A stretch of DNA of 64,000 bases from Dryococelus australis (GCA_029891345.1 CM057009.1:86165916-86229915); one strand, 5' to 3'; shown: positions 20,106 through 32,261, counted from the first letter of the stretch. Notes: generated by a model not told the origin, from the letters alone. Numbers and translations are program-made.

Positions 20106-22216
20106 AGACAGGTTTAAAAAATGGTCTATGGGGAGGGTGTAGAGGGGTTGTGGAGGGAGTTTAGAAGATTAATGGAGGTTATGTTGGAGAAATTTGTACC
20201 AATGAAAAGGTTATGGACTGGGGGAGATCCCCCATATTATGGACAGGAGATTTTGAAAATGAAGAAGACGTGCAGAACATTACATGCCAAGTGGAGAAAT
20301 GAAGGGATGATAAGATCTAAAGAAATTATGAAACAAATGGGTAGGGAGCTTGAAAGGAAGATCAAACAGGCAAAGAATGTATTTCTGGGGAACATGGTGG
20401 AGGAAGGAAAAGGAAAGGAATGGGGGAAATTGTTTAGGTATGTTAGGCGGTTAAGGGGAGGAGAGGAAGGGATCCCTCTGCTAACAGGAAGGGATGGTAG
20501 GCATGCAACAAATGACCAAGAAAAATCGGAGATGCTGCAAGGACAGTACTTGTCAGTGTTTGAGGCAAAGGAGGGTTGGAATAGGGGGACAAACAGGGTT
20601 CGGGGGGTGTTTAGTGAGTTTAAGATGAGGGAGTGGGGGATAGAAAAGGTAATTAGGGGTTTGGAGAGCAGTAAGGCAGGGGGACCAGATGGGATAGGAA
20701 ACGTAGCACTAAAGTTTGGTGGCAGGGAGTTGGCGAAATATTTAGAAGTGCTGTTTAAAAAGTCCTTAGGAGAAGGTAAGTTACCACAAGATTGGAAGGA
20801 TGCTATGGTGATACCTATACACAAGCAGGGAGAGGATAGGGGGAGGCCTGGCAGCTACAGACCGGTGAGTCTCACATAAAGTACAGGAAAAGTAATGGAG
20901 AGGCTGGTGGTGCAGTATGTGGTGAGGGTTATGAACAATAGGAATTGATTGGAGGAGTCCCAGCATGGTTTCAGGAGGGTTTACTCATGTGAGACTCAGC
21001 TAGCTGGGTTATTAGAGGATCTGGTGCAGGTAGTTGATGAGGGGAAGCAGGTGGATGCCTGCTTCATAGATTTTGAGAAGGCATTCGATAAGGTGCCCCA
21101 TGGAACATTGATGAGGAAAGTGGAGACGCTGATACCAGACAGGAGGGTAGTGGAATGGATAGGGGACTTTCTCAGGGGGCGAAGGCAGAGGGTGAAAGTG
21201 GGGGAGGCAATATTGGAGGAAAAGGAGGTTACGTCAGGCGAACCACAGGGAAGGTTGCTGGGTCCTTTGTTATTTACCATAATGGTAAATGACATGGGTT
21301 TGGGGATTAGGGGAAAAATCAGATTGTTTGCAGATGATTGTGTTGTATATGCTGTGGTGGGAGAGGGGGGCAGAAATTTGCATGTGGTCATTGATAAGAT
21401 ATGGTTGTGGACCAGAAAAAATAAAATGAAGATAAATGTAAGAAAAACTAAGGTAGTGAGGTTCACAAGGAAGAAGATGATAAGCAGGGACATGTACAGA
21501 TGGGAGGGACAAGAGATAGAAGAAGCAGCAGAATATAATTATCTAGGGATTGTACTGTAGAAAGACCTCAGGTGGAAAAAACAGGTAGAGAGGGTGGTAG
21601 CAAAGGGAAGAAGGGCTCTGGGTATGCTGGGAAGGGTGCTGAATGGAGTCAGCTGTGAGGTGAAGGAGAAGGCGTATGGCACAATGGTAAGGCCAATGTT
21701 AGAATATGCTGCAGCAGTATGGAACCCGTATGTGGAGGTGGAGGTGTGAGAACTGGAAAAGGTACTGAGAAAGGCAGCAAGATGGGTGAAGGGTAGATGG
21801 AGAAGGCAAGGGCAGGATGATGAGGAAGAAGGGAACTATAGGCCATCAGTGATGATGAAAGAAATGGGGTGGAGCTCATTGAATGACAGGAGGAAAGTTG
21901 AACGGTTAGTCAGGATGTACAGGGTGGTGAATGAAGAGGGAGGATGGGGAGGGCTACAATGCAAGCTAAGTAAGGGGGTGTTTAGGGGAAGTGGAAACAA
22001 CAGTGAGAAGCTTCAGAGGGTGTGGAGGAGAACGGAGTGGGGTTGGCAGTCCATGCTTGTGAGGTCTGTGAGGGAGTGGAATGTGTTGAGGAAGGAATTG
22101 GTATCTGTGAGAGGGGTTGGTAAATTCAGGAAGGGAGTGGAGAGGGAGTTGGTTGGGTGATGGGGAGTTGAGAGAGCTCACCACCGGGCGGTAGCCTAAT
22201 TGTGAGTGTATGTATG
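20091..22216 (+). mobile_element. CR1-type non-LTR retrotransposon, 5'-truncated copy
   Basis: Nearly identical to bases 52,416-54,519 of the longer copy (constant offset of 32,303 in the RT region). The homology starts with AGAAATCTTCCTGAGAGA, then an 18 bp segment is present only here, then it runs through the RT and the 3' tail (GGTAGCCTAATTGTGAGTGT). The 5' truncation is typical of target-primed reverse transcription. It inserted into the BRO-N-like gene. Confidence 0.9.
20121..22160 (+). pseudogene. CR1 ORF2 reverse transcriptase (copy 1)
   Basis: This is the reverse transcriptase part of ORF2, which copies element RNA at nicked target DNA. Visible: the N-terminal linker, SSKAGGPDGIGNVALKFGG (RT motif 1/2 region), SQHGFRRVYSC, DFEKAFDKVPH (catalytic Asp of motif A), GEPQGRLLGPLLF (motif B), and LFADDCVVYAVV at about 21328-21363 (catalytic ADD, motif C). 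A C-terminal Trp-rich domain ends at 22160. A single frame is maintained for 2.04 kb with four internal stops: TAA at 20877, TGA at 20946, TAG at 21558 and TGA at 21747. All four occur at the same codons in copy 2. No private frameshift was seen. Confidence 0.9.
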
Positions 22217-23291
22217 TACAAAGGCCAAATAGAGCATCAATTTTGGAACCATTCTGCTTTGATTTGTGCAACGCAACCATATATTATAATAGTTGAAAGT
22301 TCAACAGTGCAATGCAAAATTACGATACTCAGTGTTAATTCTATTTCGCTTCACGTCATTATTCAGTTTTAATTAGTTTGATAGTTCAACAGTGAGTGAT
22401 GAGCGAGATCCGTCGAGGGTAAATATATTTTATTCACGTAATTACTAATTTTGTATTGAATAAGTATATGTAATGAGTACTTACATAACTAAGTATTTGA
22501 ATTTTAGTGGTAAGGACTTAATCCTAGGTTCGTGACCCATCGAATATACTTATATTTTGTTCGCGTAGTAAGAAATGAATAAATATGCATAATTAGTATT
22601 TATATATTTTATAACTAGCATTATTAATTACATCCTAAGTAAACATCCTACCCGAATAAATGCTCACTTCCAACTAACATATGATTTAATAATATGTATA
22701 AATTATACGACCATGAGATTGTAATATATGGATTGGGTGTACAGATGATAGGCCTTTCCAATCCCTATTTAATTTTCCTGAACTGTTAAGACGTCTCCAA
22801 ACTCCATCCTCTACCCATTTCACCGCTGTTAGCATTTGGTGGTGGGTTGTTGGACGACAAGTTCTGAGAAGTAAACACAAAAAAAAATTACTACTCCAAC
22901 TTTCGTCTTAGTGTACTAAATGTACATGTTAACATATCTCTCTTCTTCTCGTATGAAAAGCATATACACTCTTTTCTGTGCAAAATACTAATTATAACCT
23001 TTAACTTAATAGCTATGGTGACTGTACTGGAAAGGGTTGGTTATGAAATGTCTAGACCGAACACTTTGTCTTTCGGCTTAATGACTTTTAATACATCAAC
23101 TCAACATCACTACCTTCAGTGATGTCCCTTAAGACATCTGGTCATACACTCAACATCTTATTTATATCAACCTTAATAGCTTATAAGAAAAAGAGGTACA
23201 AACATCAACATAAAACGACAGAACAGAACAAATTACAGCTATAGCTTCATAAAATTATAACTTCTGTCTACTCCTCTTATTACTCCAAATT
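22217..23291. other. No gene; possible 3' LTR region of the env-bearing gypsy element
   Basis: AT-rich DNA directly downstream (- strand) of the env-like stop codon. An LTR would be expected here but I could not match it to a partner elsewhere in the window. Confidence 0.35.
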
Positions 23292-24495
23292 TTAAACACA
23301 CTCATCTAGTGACAGCCATAGGGCCATCTTTCGGCCTTCAGCATCTCTTATAGTGGCCCTTACTCGGCCACTAGCTCGAATATGGTCTATTATAGGTCCC
23401 TTAGGAGAACCACTCTGCTCCTCTGGAATGGTACTTCCCTTCTTCTGTCTCCTCAAGCAACGTAATCTTTAGAGTAAACACAGCACAAACAAGACTATCA
23501 ACATAACAATCATAACGGTTGATTCTATCTCTAATCCAAAGATAGTGTCAAAATGCACTGCTTCGGCTCTGTGCAACATGGCTATTCCAACAAAATAAGG
23601 GTTTCTTACCATTATAATAAAAAAAACAATAACTAGGCCCAGTGAAATACTCTGTAGATGTCATCCAAAAATTCTCAAATCCCATGGGTGTATCTAAAAA
23701 AATATGAGGAGAACTGTTGGTGTTAGTGTGATATTGAAATGGGGTATAGAAGAGGGCCAATTTTCTTCAAGACAATCATTAAATGAAGGAAAAACTGTTT
23801 GTGTTGATGTTGGATGAGCAGGAAAATGTAATTTCTTAAATTTAGACCATGTTATGGTTATCATATTAATAATGTCAAAGACAGTTTTTGTATTATAATC
23901 ACATGGATCCATGTCACTGATTCATTCTTATTACTAAAAAAACAACCCACAGTCACATGGTTCTGCCACATCAATAGTACCTGGATGCTCATTATTGTCT
24001 AACATTCTTGATTCATTCCTACTAATTGTACACTTCAGTTCTAATTTACCTCTACCATTTTTCAAGAAATACCTCTCAGGCACTACCTGGGTATTAATCA
24101 ACTGGTTTTGCCATAAGGGCTGCAAGTAAATGTTGGGTCTGAAGGACATTTGAAAGCTCATTTATCATTCCTGCACTGCCATCTTCTAAGGTCTCCCTAA
24201 ATGAGTTTAGATATTTGGTCAGATTATTAAGTTTTGTTTGCACTTTGCCAAAAAAGATTGGAGACTTCATTATTGACAACTGAGATTTGGTTAGAAATGT
24301 TGGCTAAAGCTAAATGGTTTGTTAGAAATTGTTTATTCATTTCTTCCATGTGCCCTGTTAGTTCCTGTTCATTACCAAACAAAATATCTATCTAATTTGC
24401 AGTCTGGAATGTCACAGTACCTGTTTGCTACTTCGCCTAGAAAGTTTAAACCATGTTTCGGCCTAAAGTCCGATGGCTGGATTAAGCGGTGCCCC
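23292..24495 (-). pseudogene. Env-like glycoprotein, C-terminal segment
   Basis: The - strand encodes a fragmentary class I fusion-type envelope. In order: a basic site with a Gly-rich stretch, RPKHGLNFLGEVA (about 24468-24430), resembling a cleavage site plus fusion peptide; a heptad-like stretch rich in N, Q, L and I (about 24380-24220); a Cys-containing domain with NNEHPGTIDVAEPCDCG (about 23996-23946); a further ectodomain piece with CDYN; a hydrophobic anchor, STVMIVMLIVLFVLCLL (about 23520-23470); and a basic cytoplasmic tail ending at a TAA (23294-23292). This order is typical of env genes of insect retroviruses and gypsy-type elements (family knowledge). Several stops and frameshifts interrupt it. 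Confidence 0.5.
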
Positions 24496-25317
24496 CTGTT
24501 CAATTTACTTCAATGATTGGAACTGTTCTCTTCTACGAAGGCATCAAAAATTTACCGCCATGGAATTTGACGTCTTTTGAAAATTTAATATCTGCACAAC
24601 ACATTTAAATTATTTTCAGTGTTAACATTTTGGGGGGTTTATCTTATTGTAAGCGTAGATAGGAAGAACTGGTGAGTGTTGGACAGCATTTTTAATTATA
24701 CGGCCATTAACTTTATGTGTTTTAGTAGTGCAGTGAGTGCTAATGTAAGGGGCAAACTGAATTTTTGTAGGGTTTTTTTATATATTATTTTGGTTTGCAT
24801 GTTTAAAATTTAAGCTTGTATATAAATACTATTGGTTTCTCAGCCTCGTTGTTCTGCTAGTGCAGACACACAGCTCACTTCTTTGCCTCTGCCCCATTTT
24901 TCTGGCCTGGCCATCAAAGTTGTTGTATGCTCTTCGCGTCCACACTTCGTGCAGACGTTTTAGTAGAATATTTTTATAATGTGTCGTTAATTTTATTACA
25001 TGGTGCTATGAATGGCCCATAGATTTGTTAGGTTCCGTTGTGTAAATTATGTTTTAGTATAGTTTTAATGTTAATGATTTAACTTGTATATTTTTATGGC
25101 AAATGCCGTTTGATGGGTCTTACAGTGGCTGTGGCATTGCCTTCACATTTAGTGAATGTTGTTTGTTGGATAATTTTAAATATTTTATATTTGGTTTTCT
25201 TAACGGTGAAGTTGCATGCCACCTAAATGATAAAAGGCACTTTAAGCTGGGTAAATGTTCATGTAATTTGGGAACAGAGAGAGATACATTTGATGAGTCA
25301 GAATTTTGAATTCAAAG

Positions 25318-25850
25318 CATTGAGACTTGTTTACAATCTTTTGGCAGAACTGCACAATATTCCATTTGAGAGGTACAGTGTTACAACAATAAATTGTCAT
25401 TGTTTCTCACATGAAACATACTGGTAATGCAATTATTTTTAGTGAATGAAATTGTCTTGGTTTGATATTGTACAGGCCATGGGTTGTTAAAGTAGAAATA
25501 TCGGAGTGTTCGGGGGTCATTATTCACTGGTTTATATTTCAAATCTTCAATTTGTTGACCGCTTGTAGAACATTCACTGGGTTGCATGAATAAATAACAG
25601 TCCTTTATTTTGGAGAATTAAAGAGGCCTAGGATTGATACTGTGTACTTGTCTCTGCTCGTTAAAGTTCAAATACCGGAGTATTCCGGACTCATTAATTA
25701 CTGGTTTTTGATTTATTCCTTCAGTTTTGTGATTACATGCAAAGCACGCTTTGGATGCAGGAATTTAATGGTATTGCATTGCCCAAAGCAGTGATTTGTT
25801 TATCTGTTTGCCATACTGTGTGGCAGAATTATACAATATTGATTTAAGGC
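25318..25850. repeat. Degenerate direct repeats
   Basis: GTTAAAGT..AAAT(A)CCGGAGT...CATTA.T.ACTGGTTT occurs at about 25487-25535 and 25660-25708 (173 bp apart). A second pair containing TGGCAGAA.T..ACAATATT lies near 25340 and 25820. The copies are clearly diverged. Confidence 0.55.
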
Positions 25851-26189
25851 ATTATGTATGCTAATTAACCATTGGGTAATTCATGGTATTAAAAGGGCTT
25901 CTAGTCATTCTTTCTACGATTGTTTTAAAATTGCCCTTACATGTTTATAAAGGTATTTGTGGCCTCAATTGTGAATTTTTAAAATTGTTCCTTAAGAATT
26001 TAAAATTGTGCTTTAAGAATTTTTCACAGTGTTATTTTGCAATATTATCCTGTTGTATTGTATTGGGAAATTTGTAATAAATGTTGATAGGAAGTAAGAG
26101 GGGGGTGGGGAAAGATGAGTTATCGGCTGTTACACCAGGTAGAGGCGGAATATACCCGGCGAACTACACCAGTTGATGTGTGGTGGGGT

Positions 26190-26310
26190 GGAAGTGGATA
26201 AAGAGGGAAAGAAAATGGGCTGAGGTAAACAAGGAAAATGGAAGAAAGGGGATGAAATAAGGGGAGGAGAAGGAGAGGAGAGGGAGGAAGGTCAACAGAA
26301 GGAGGTAGAA
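26190..26310. repeat. Purine-rich (GGA/GAA) tract
   Basis: Low-complexity GA-rich sequence on the + strand; the opposite-strand ORFs here are rich in Pro, Leu and Ser only because of composition. Confidence 0.7.
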
Positions 26311-27599
26311 GACATAAGAGGAAGTCGATTGTAAACTGAACACAAATGGCAGTAGCTCCACTTAAAAGTCCCAAAATGTAGAAAATTCATCAAACTCCAC
26401 ATTAAAGCTTAACGTCGATGACTCACTTCAAAATAGTGGTCTTCAGGTTGCCCACAAACACCCTCTACACACTTGTGATATTAGTAAGTAAAGTCCCAGT
26501 CAACAGATCACCACTTAAACACTGTAACTTGATGGAAACCTGGGGGTAAGTTAACTCACTCTGGCTGCAAAGAGGTAGGTATAGAAAGATGAGAAAGGGG
26601 AGGGGTGTATAGGGATAGTTTAGTGACGCTGTATGTTGGTTCTACTAAATTCACTATCTAGGATGCATCCACATGTATTCTTCAGTAGTATCTCTCTATT
26701 ATTATTTAACTTTAATATATTTGAAATTCTATGTATAACCTACTAAAATGGTAGAAAAATGGTTTTATCTTAAACTTGAAACTCTAGAAATGGGAAAAGT
26801 TGTATAATAATAAATAAAATTAATTAGGCTACCTGGCCAGGGTCTGAAAGGCAGTGAAACTCACAAGTTTCATTATAAAAATATACACTTTTATTTATAA
26901 CCAACCAACTGGTAAACAATAACAATAAATTGGAAAATAATATTCTTTCGGCTTCAATGAGTTTTGTGAAGATGTATAAAAAAAGATACAGATTACTGGG
27001 TGCTACTTGAATTCTCTCAAGAATATAAATTCGTAAACAAATGAATTTCAATTTCTACAAGTCCTTACAAAAAGCTGAAAACAAGAAAAAAAAATAAAAC
27101 AGAGGGTATCACATCTGATATCTTTGATTTCAGACTGAATTGTTCTTCCAAAATAAAGAAAACAAGAAAACCATTAAATTAGCTCAAAGGATCATGATTG
27201 AACTCTACTGAGGTCAAAAGAGTTAAAAAGAAAATAGTCTCAAACTTGAATAATCTTACAATGTTTATAATAGTACCCACTGCCAATAATATTTTCACTA
27301 CAGTCTATAAAATTGCTATAACTTCAAGGGATTGGCAAGAGAATAAGATGTTATTCTGAAATAAAATTATTCTATACTTAAATTAACTTAGATCTTAAAA
27401 TAAATAAATGCCTCCAAGAAAACAAATAATAACCCCAACTTTACCTCGCGACTACAGAACAAAACACTCCCACAACTGACATTAGTACCAACTGCTAGTT
27501 TCAAATAAACAAAACAAAAGATGCATCCAACCAACAACAATGCCTCGTTACACACAAATAATGGACTACTTCCCTCTGAAAGAACACCTAATACACCAA

Positions 27600-27960
27600 G
27601 AAATTATCTCGCCTTATTCAATGGAATTATCGACAACAGTAGCTGCACTTCTCGTTTCGTCTCTGCGCCCTGCCACACATGTCTGCTGCTCATTGCATCA
27701 CTCACTGTACTGCTCCCTCCCTTCGTGCCCTGACCTTGCTTTTGTCCTGTTGCCATGCATCGGCCTCCAGCCAATCAGTGGGCAGCATCCCCCCTCTAGT
27801 CTCAGCCAGACCACAAAGAAGGCATGTGACTACCTTCCCCTTTCCCCTGAACAACCTTGCCTGGCCAGGCTGGCTTCAGCAGGAAGCATTCCCCTTGCCC
27901 CTGGTGGAACCCTCACTCTGGCCATTCATTGCTGCAAAAACATAGCACTGTAGCACGCCT
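27600..27960 (+). promoter_or_regulatory. GC-rich CCAAT-containing block, LTR/promoter-like
   Basis: A C-rich block with AGCCAATCAG at 27769-27778. The same 10-mer sits in similar C-rich blocks at 38,747 and 46,251. This one and the 46.2 kb block also share CTGACCTTG, AGGCATGTG and ACCTTCCCCT in the same order, so they look like diverged copies of one LTR or promoter. The overlapping ORFs are Pro/Cys/Ser-rich and are not supported as proteins. Confidence 0.4.
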
Positions 27961-28417
27961 CAAATCTTCTACCATCATTACGATGCGTTCACAAAAATGT
28001 GCGAGGCTCAGCTGGCATCTGCTAAAGCCACCATTCTTCACATACCAAGTTCCTAAAAGTCGTCATCACAAACGACCAGAAGGAACAAAAATTGTAGCTT
28101 CACTTCCTCCGAGAAGGTTCAATAATGAGAACAGTAAATTCCCTGCAGACACAACAACAAACAGATTCCTAACCAGATCAAGAGAGAAAAATCCAGGCAT
28201 CCCTAATGGGGAAGTGAAGAGAAAATTGAGTCTAACCACAAAAAAATGTATTCCCTCTGAACAAAAAATAAATTTAACCCACTAAAACAATTCCTATCTT
28301 GAAACTGATAAATTGAACCTCCAAACCTAACATGTGACCAAACAAAAAAATAGAAGTTTACAAAAAAAATACTCATGAAATTTATGGGCTTAACAATATT
28401 GTTACCTTGAAGTGTTT

Positions 28418-28789
28418 TTATGTTATTTGGTAAAATTGTGCTGACGAGTTCAGTACAAGATCTTCTCCAGCGGCTGAATTTAAATTGTTTAGTAATGTTT
28501 GGGAAATTATGAAGAAGTATATAAGTTCTTTGTGCAGCATACAGAATTCCTTATAACCCTGCTTCGCACAATGAAATTCTGTTGCCACCTTCGCAATTTT
28601 ACCTGTTAACTTTTGTGGCCATACTGTCTGGAAATTTAAAGGAACAAAGGAAGAGCATACTGTTACCTTGGCCATCGGCTGGAAGTGTGCGCCAGCTACC
28701 ACTCCAATGGTAATGGACTCAGCAGTATCGGAGGTAGCCTACTTCAGGATCAGCATCAACCACCCCAAAATGGAGATGACTGCCATCAT
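28418..28789 (-). pseudogene. Env-like protein, N-terminal segment with signal peptide
   Basis: From ATG 28789-28787 the - strand reads MMAVISILGWLMLILK, a plausible signal peptide, followed by an in-frame TAG, then an open stretch of about 107 codons (GVVAGAHFQPMAKVTVCSSF onward) with Cys residues and a long helical region. It starts just after the end of the integrase on the same strand, where env lies in env-bearing gypsy elements (family knowledge). Its continuation appears 3.9 kb away, at 24,495-23,292. The link between the two pieces is an inference; they could come from two copies. Confidence 0.45.
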
Positions 28790-28989
28790 CCAAGTGTTGC
28801 ACCTTCTTAACTGCCTCTATCTCTGCTGACTAGAACAGGCTACTATTTAGGTTGTTGGCTTCCCTAGAACACATATTTTCAAAGCGTCAGATCACATTTC
28901 GACGAAATAATTTTTTTTGTTCACATAAGACAGGGCCGGGGATTTACCCTAGAACTTCCAATATAACTATTTAATCAACAGGTTAACTC

Positions 28990-30110
28990 TTAAGGCCTGT
29001 AATATGGTTTGATGCACCCAACGTTAGTCACCTCTACCTTGGGTACCCCTCAAAGTGTTTTCTTTAAAATGTAAAGATTGGGAGACAACTGTTTTACCAC
29101 TACTGCAGGGCCATTACAGCAGTGCATAAACTTAGGAGTCAGGCCCTTCTTCCTTGTGGGGGTGTAAACCAACATCTCCTGGCCTGGCTGGTACTCAACA
29201 ACCCTGCGTTACAGGTCGTAACGCTGCTTTGTCCTCTGTTGTTATTTCCGATTATTCTCGACTGCCTGCCTTTGTAGCACCTTCCATTTTTTTCACAGCT
29301 GCTTGCTCTCCACCTCTTTCACCTTGTGGTTAAGGCAGATTTCTGAGGACAAGACAGGTTCATGTCCATACACTAGCAGGAAAGGACTGAACCCAATACT
29401 CTCCTGCTTACTTATGTTATAGGCGAAAGTGACAAGTCCCAATCTCTTTGATTACTAGACATATATTAGGACATTGTTGTTGTCATGGTGGCATGCGACC
29501 TTTCTACAGTCCCGTTACACTGAGGGCAATACCCTGATGTTTTCTCCCCTGAATATCCATCTGTTTCAGCAACTCGTGAACTATCACTGAGCTGAAAACT
29601 TGACCTCTGTCACTCAAGATTGACCCTGGTATGGAGTGCCTACAGGTCACATTTTCCAACAAAAATTGTACTACTTCCTGTTGGGCGTCCCAGATGGTAC
29701 AGCACAGGTCTCTGCCCATCTCATGGCATAATCTATACAGGTAATCACATACTTGTTGCTTCGAGTGGTCTTATGGAAAGGCCCCAAAAGGTCGAAATGT
29801 TTGCCGAAGGAATGGGCTGCAATAGACCTGCTGGCTTCATATTTGTTCCCTTTATAGTTTTGCAGTCTGCACATGTTCTAACATTAGCCTCCAACATCTT
29901 AAAAAATCCATGCCAGTAATACCGTCTCCTAATTTTGTCTATAGTTCTCACTATATCTAGGTGTCCTGCCACGAGAGAGTTATCCTAGCACTCACTGAAA
30001 ATTTCAGTTTTTAGTTTATTAGGGATCACAAGAAACTTCTTCCTACCTTCTGGTCTAGTATTTATTCTGTACAAAATTCCTTCTTTCAAACAGAACATTT
30101 TTATCCAACC
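28990..30110 (-). pseudogene. Gypsy-type integrase (Osvaldo/Ulysses-like)
   Basis: This is the integrase that would insert the DNA copy into the genome. On the - strand: an N-terminal zinc-binding region with GHLDIVRTIDKIRRRYYW and CADCKTIKG (about 29966-29845); the catalytic core with CIDYAMRWAETCAV (first Asp), SILSDRGQVF (second Asp) and CNGTVERSHATM (Glu), all retained; then IGFSPFLLVYGHEPVL and a C-terminal region with YTPTRRKGLTPKF and LSPNLYILKK (near 29170-29060). The motifs fall in two or three frames because of small indels. The whole domain order is kept, so decay is moderate. Env-like sequence follows within 200 bp. Confidence 0.8.
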
Positions 30111-30835
30111 TACTCAATTTTGTTTTTACCTGGGAGGGTTTTGCAATTTCTTGAATTAAAGGAAACTGGAAATAAGAACACTGGCGATTCCAAGGCCTTA
30201 TCATCATCTTTTTGTGAGCCTAGCTCTAAAGGTTTTCTACTAAGACTGTCTACTTCAGCATGACTTTTCCCACTTTTGTATTTGATATTGAATGTGTAGT
30301 CCAACATTTTCAGAGCCCACGTGGTACTGTGGGCATTTATTTAATTTATTTAGAGTTTATCCAGGTAACACAAACTATGGTGATCAGTCACTACAGTAAA
30401 AGGTTTCAAGTAATTGTAGGGCCGGACTTGATCTAGAGATTAAACTAAGTCAAGGCACTCCAAATGTGTTCTAGGATATCTGAATTCTACTGCTGTGAGT
30501 GTTCTACTAGTGTAGGCTACAGGATTCCATTTCTCATTTTTTTTTTGTGCATAAGGGTAACCCCGATACAGTGAGTGCTTGTGTCAGTATGCATTTCTAT
30601 GAGTTCTCCATCTTGAAAATGAACCAGTGTAGCAGATGATTTCAGCTTTTTTTTTTCAATTCCCTAAATGCTTTTTCATGGTCCGCACCCCATTCAAATT
30701 TCTGATCTTTCGTTAGCAGACTGGATAATGGCTTTGCAATTTGAGATAAATTATTTACAAACTTGCTATAGAAGGAAGTCAGACCTAAAAAACTCATAAT
30801 GCCTTTAGGGTCTGTAAGTTTTGGGAATTCTAGTG
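30110..30835 (-). pseudogene. Gypsy-type RT thumb and RNase H (same element)
   Basis: Reading the - strand from 30835: GIMSFLGLTSFYSKFVNNL (the FLG..(N/S)YY(R/S)KF motif after the palm), KFEWGADHEKAFRELK, then RNase H with ELIEMHTDTSTHCIGVTL (first Asp region), VAYTSRTLTAVEFRYP, FTVVTDHHSLCYL and IKYKSGKSHAEVDSLSRKP. These match gypsy pol in order. The RT palm that should precede them is absent: protease-linker sequence joins directly at about 30,835. Confidence 0.78.
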
Positions 30836-31650
30836 ACGATACCTGTACAACAAATTTTGCAACTCACGTCATTGCTCAGGCAGCTAGGGTTGATATCTAG
30901 CTTTTCCTCATCAAAGTCGTGTGTTTTACCCCCTTCTGTAACTGAAATAGTGTTTACCTGAGTTTTGGTAACCTCATCAAATTTACACAAGTTCCCTAAT
31001 TTCATACCTTTACGTAAAGTGACTTCGCTATTAGAGGTATTGGTTACCCATAATCTAGTCTGTTTTCCTTTTACATAAAATACTGTAAGGTACCAATACT
31101 GATTGCTTATCATACACATGGTCAAATGGCTCTAGGAGAACTTCTGCAGGTAAATCAGTGACTGTAAAATTAAATAAAATTAAATTAGCTGATGCTTACG
31201 AGGCTCCAACCTAACATGGTGTTTAACCACAAGCACCCTAACCTCCACTTTGGTTCACTAACTATTTTTTTGAATCAATGATTAGAGGTTAGGTTTCCTC
31301 TACTTCCAGGCATTTTTATGGAATGTTCCTAACTTCTCCATCTTTCTTTGCTTCACTGATCGGCTGTGAGGTTACTGGTCTGCCTTGGTTAGGATAATTT
31401 AACCATAAAAAGTGACACCCATTCACATTTCATAATAATTGGTGCTTGATACCTTTGTAAAAAGTTACAGCCCAAAATAACACCAGTTATAGGAGCTGTC
31501 AATTCTTACACGATGAGTGTACTGAACCTTATCTAGGCCAAACTTTAAGTTTAACTTGTGAGAGATAGACTGCTTCTGACCTGATATCCCGGACAGCCTC
31601 CATAACTTTTGAAATGTGTACAATACTTTCGAAAAGCGTGTCATCATTTA
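30836..31650 (-). pseudogene. Gypsy-type protease end and pre-RT linker
   Basis: On the - strand the retropepsin C-terminal signature appears as TGVILGCNFLQRYQAPI (near 31,490-31,440), matching the (I/V)LG.DFL motif. Upstream lie IVHISKVMEAVRDI and YTHRVRIDS. A 106-codon open stretch (31125 to 30805) follows, with YVKGKQTRLWVTNTS and LRKGMKLGNL, typical of the linker between protease and RT. The active-site DSG is not here; a matching one is at 42.7 kb on the same strand, which suggests the element was split by the insertion of others. Confidence 0.55.
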
Positions 31651-31859
31651 ATCTGCATCTTTTGGGCATTCCAATGCACCCATAAAATTTTACCTAGGTC
31701 CAACGGTTCGCAAGAAATTGACAGCAACTTGCATTCCAAAGCTTTGCGCAAGCATTCCAAAAAGCATTTGCGGATCGAGCATGGACAAACTGTTTACAAG
31801 TTGTTAAAATTTAATAGTACAAGTGTACTATAATATACCATATTTTATTCATAGTGTAA

Positions 31860-32240
31860 TATTCACACAGCTGCGATTGCATTGAGGTGTTTTTGCACAA
31901 CCCATATGTACCACAATTATGATTTTTGAGAACATTTACTTTTATGTTATATAATTGAGGTACAATAAAAAACATGTTGAGAGTTGCGAGTGAGTGCCGA
32001 TAGGTGCAAGTGAGTAAGTTGAGTAGTTATTGTACACCCAATACATACCACAATTATATGCTCAACCCAAATTTTTCATTAAATTAATTTTTATCCCAGT
32101 AATCATGTTTGTCCTACATATTTCAGGTACAAGAAAAGCAGGTAGAGAGTTGCGAGCAAGTGTCGGTAGGCACGAACTAGGAAATACAGTAGTTATTGTA
32201 CATCCCACTTATACTATAATTATCTAATGGAAGTGCATTA
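31860..32240. repeat. Degenerate tandem repeat
   Basis: GAGAGTTGCGAG...AGT...GATAGGTGC/GTAGGCACGA...GTAGTTATTGTACA recurs at about 31978-32057 and 32146-32222, and CC.ATATGTACCACAATTAT-like words recur near 31905 and 32041. The copies are about 80% alike by eye. Confidence 0.6.
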
Positions 32241-32261
32241 TTAAATATTCACAAAAATAAA

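Larger units (their letters stand above)
24496..28417. other. 3.9 kb segment between env-like pieces, no gene recognised
   Basis: It holds degenerate repeats (25.3-25.85 kb), a GA-rich tract (26.19-26.30 kb) and a GC-rich CCAAT-containing block (27.6-27.96 kb). No protein family was recognised. It may be an insertion into env, possibly an LTR or a non-autonomous LTR-type element. Confidence 0.4.

Noticed and set aside
20237..20824. 195-codon - strand ORF (also 52543-53127)
   Set aside because: Exact antisense of the CR1 RT; purine-rich sense strand leaves the antisense frame open by composition. Present in both copies for the same reason.
20996..21493. 165-codon - strand ORF (also 53299-53796)
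   Set aside because: Antisense of the RT catalytic core.
27540..28285. Overlapping + strand ORFs of 88-142 codons
   Set aside because: Open because the block is C-rich; three overlapping frames are open at once and none resembles a protein. More likely an LTR or promoter.
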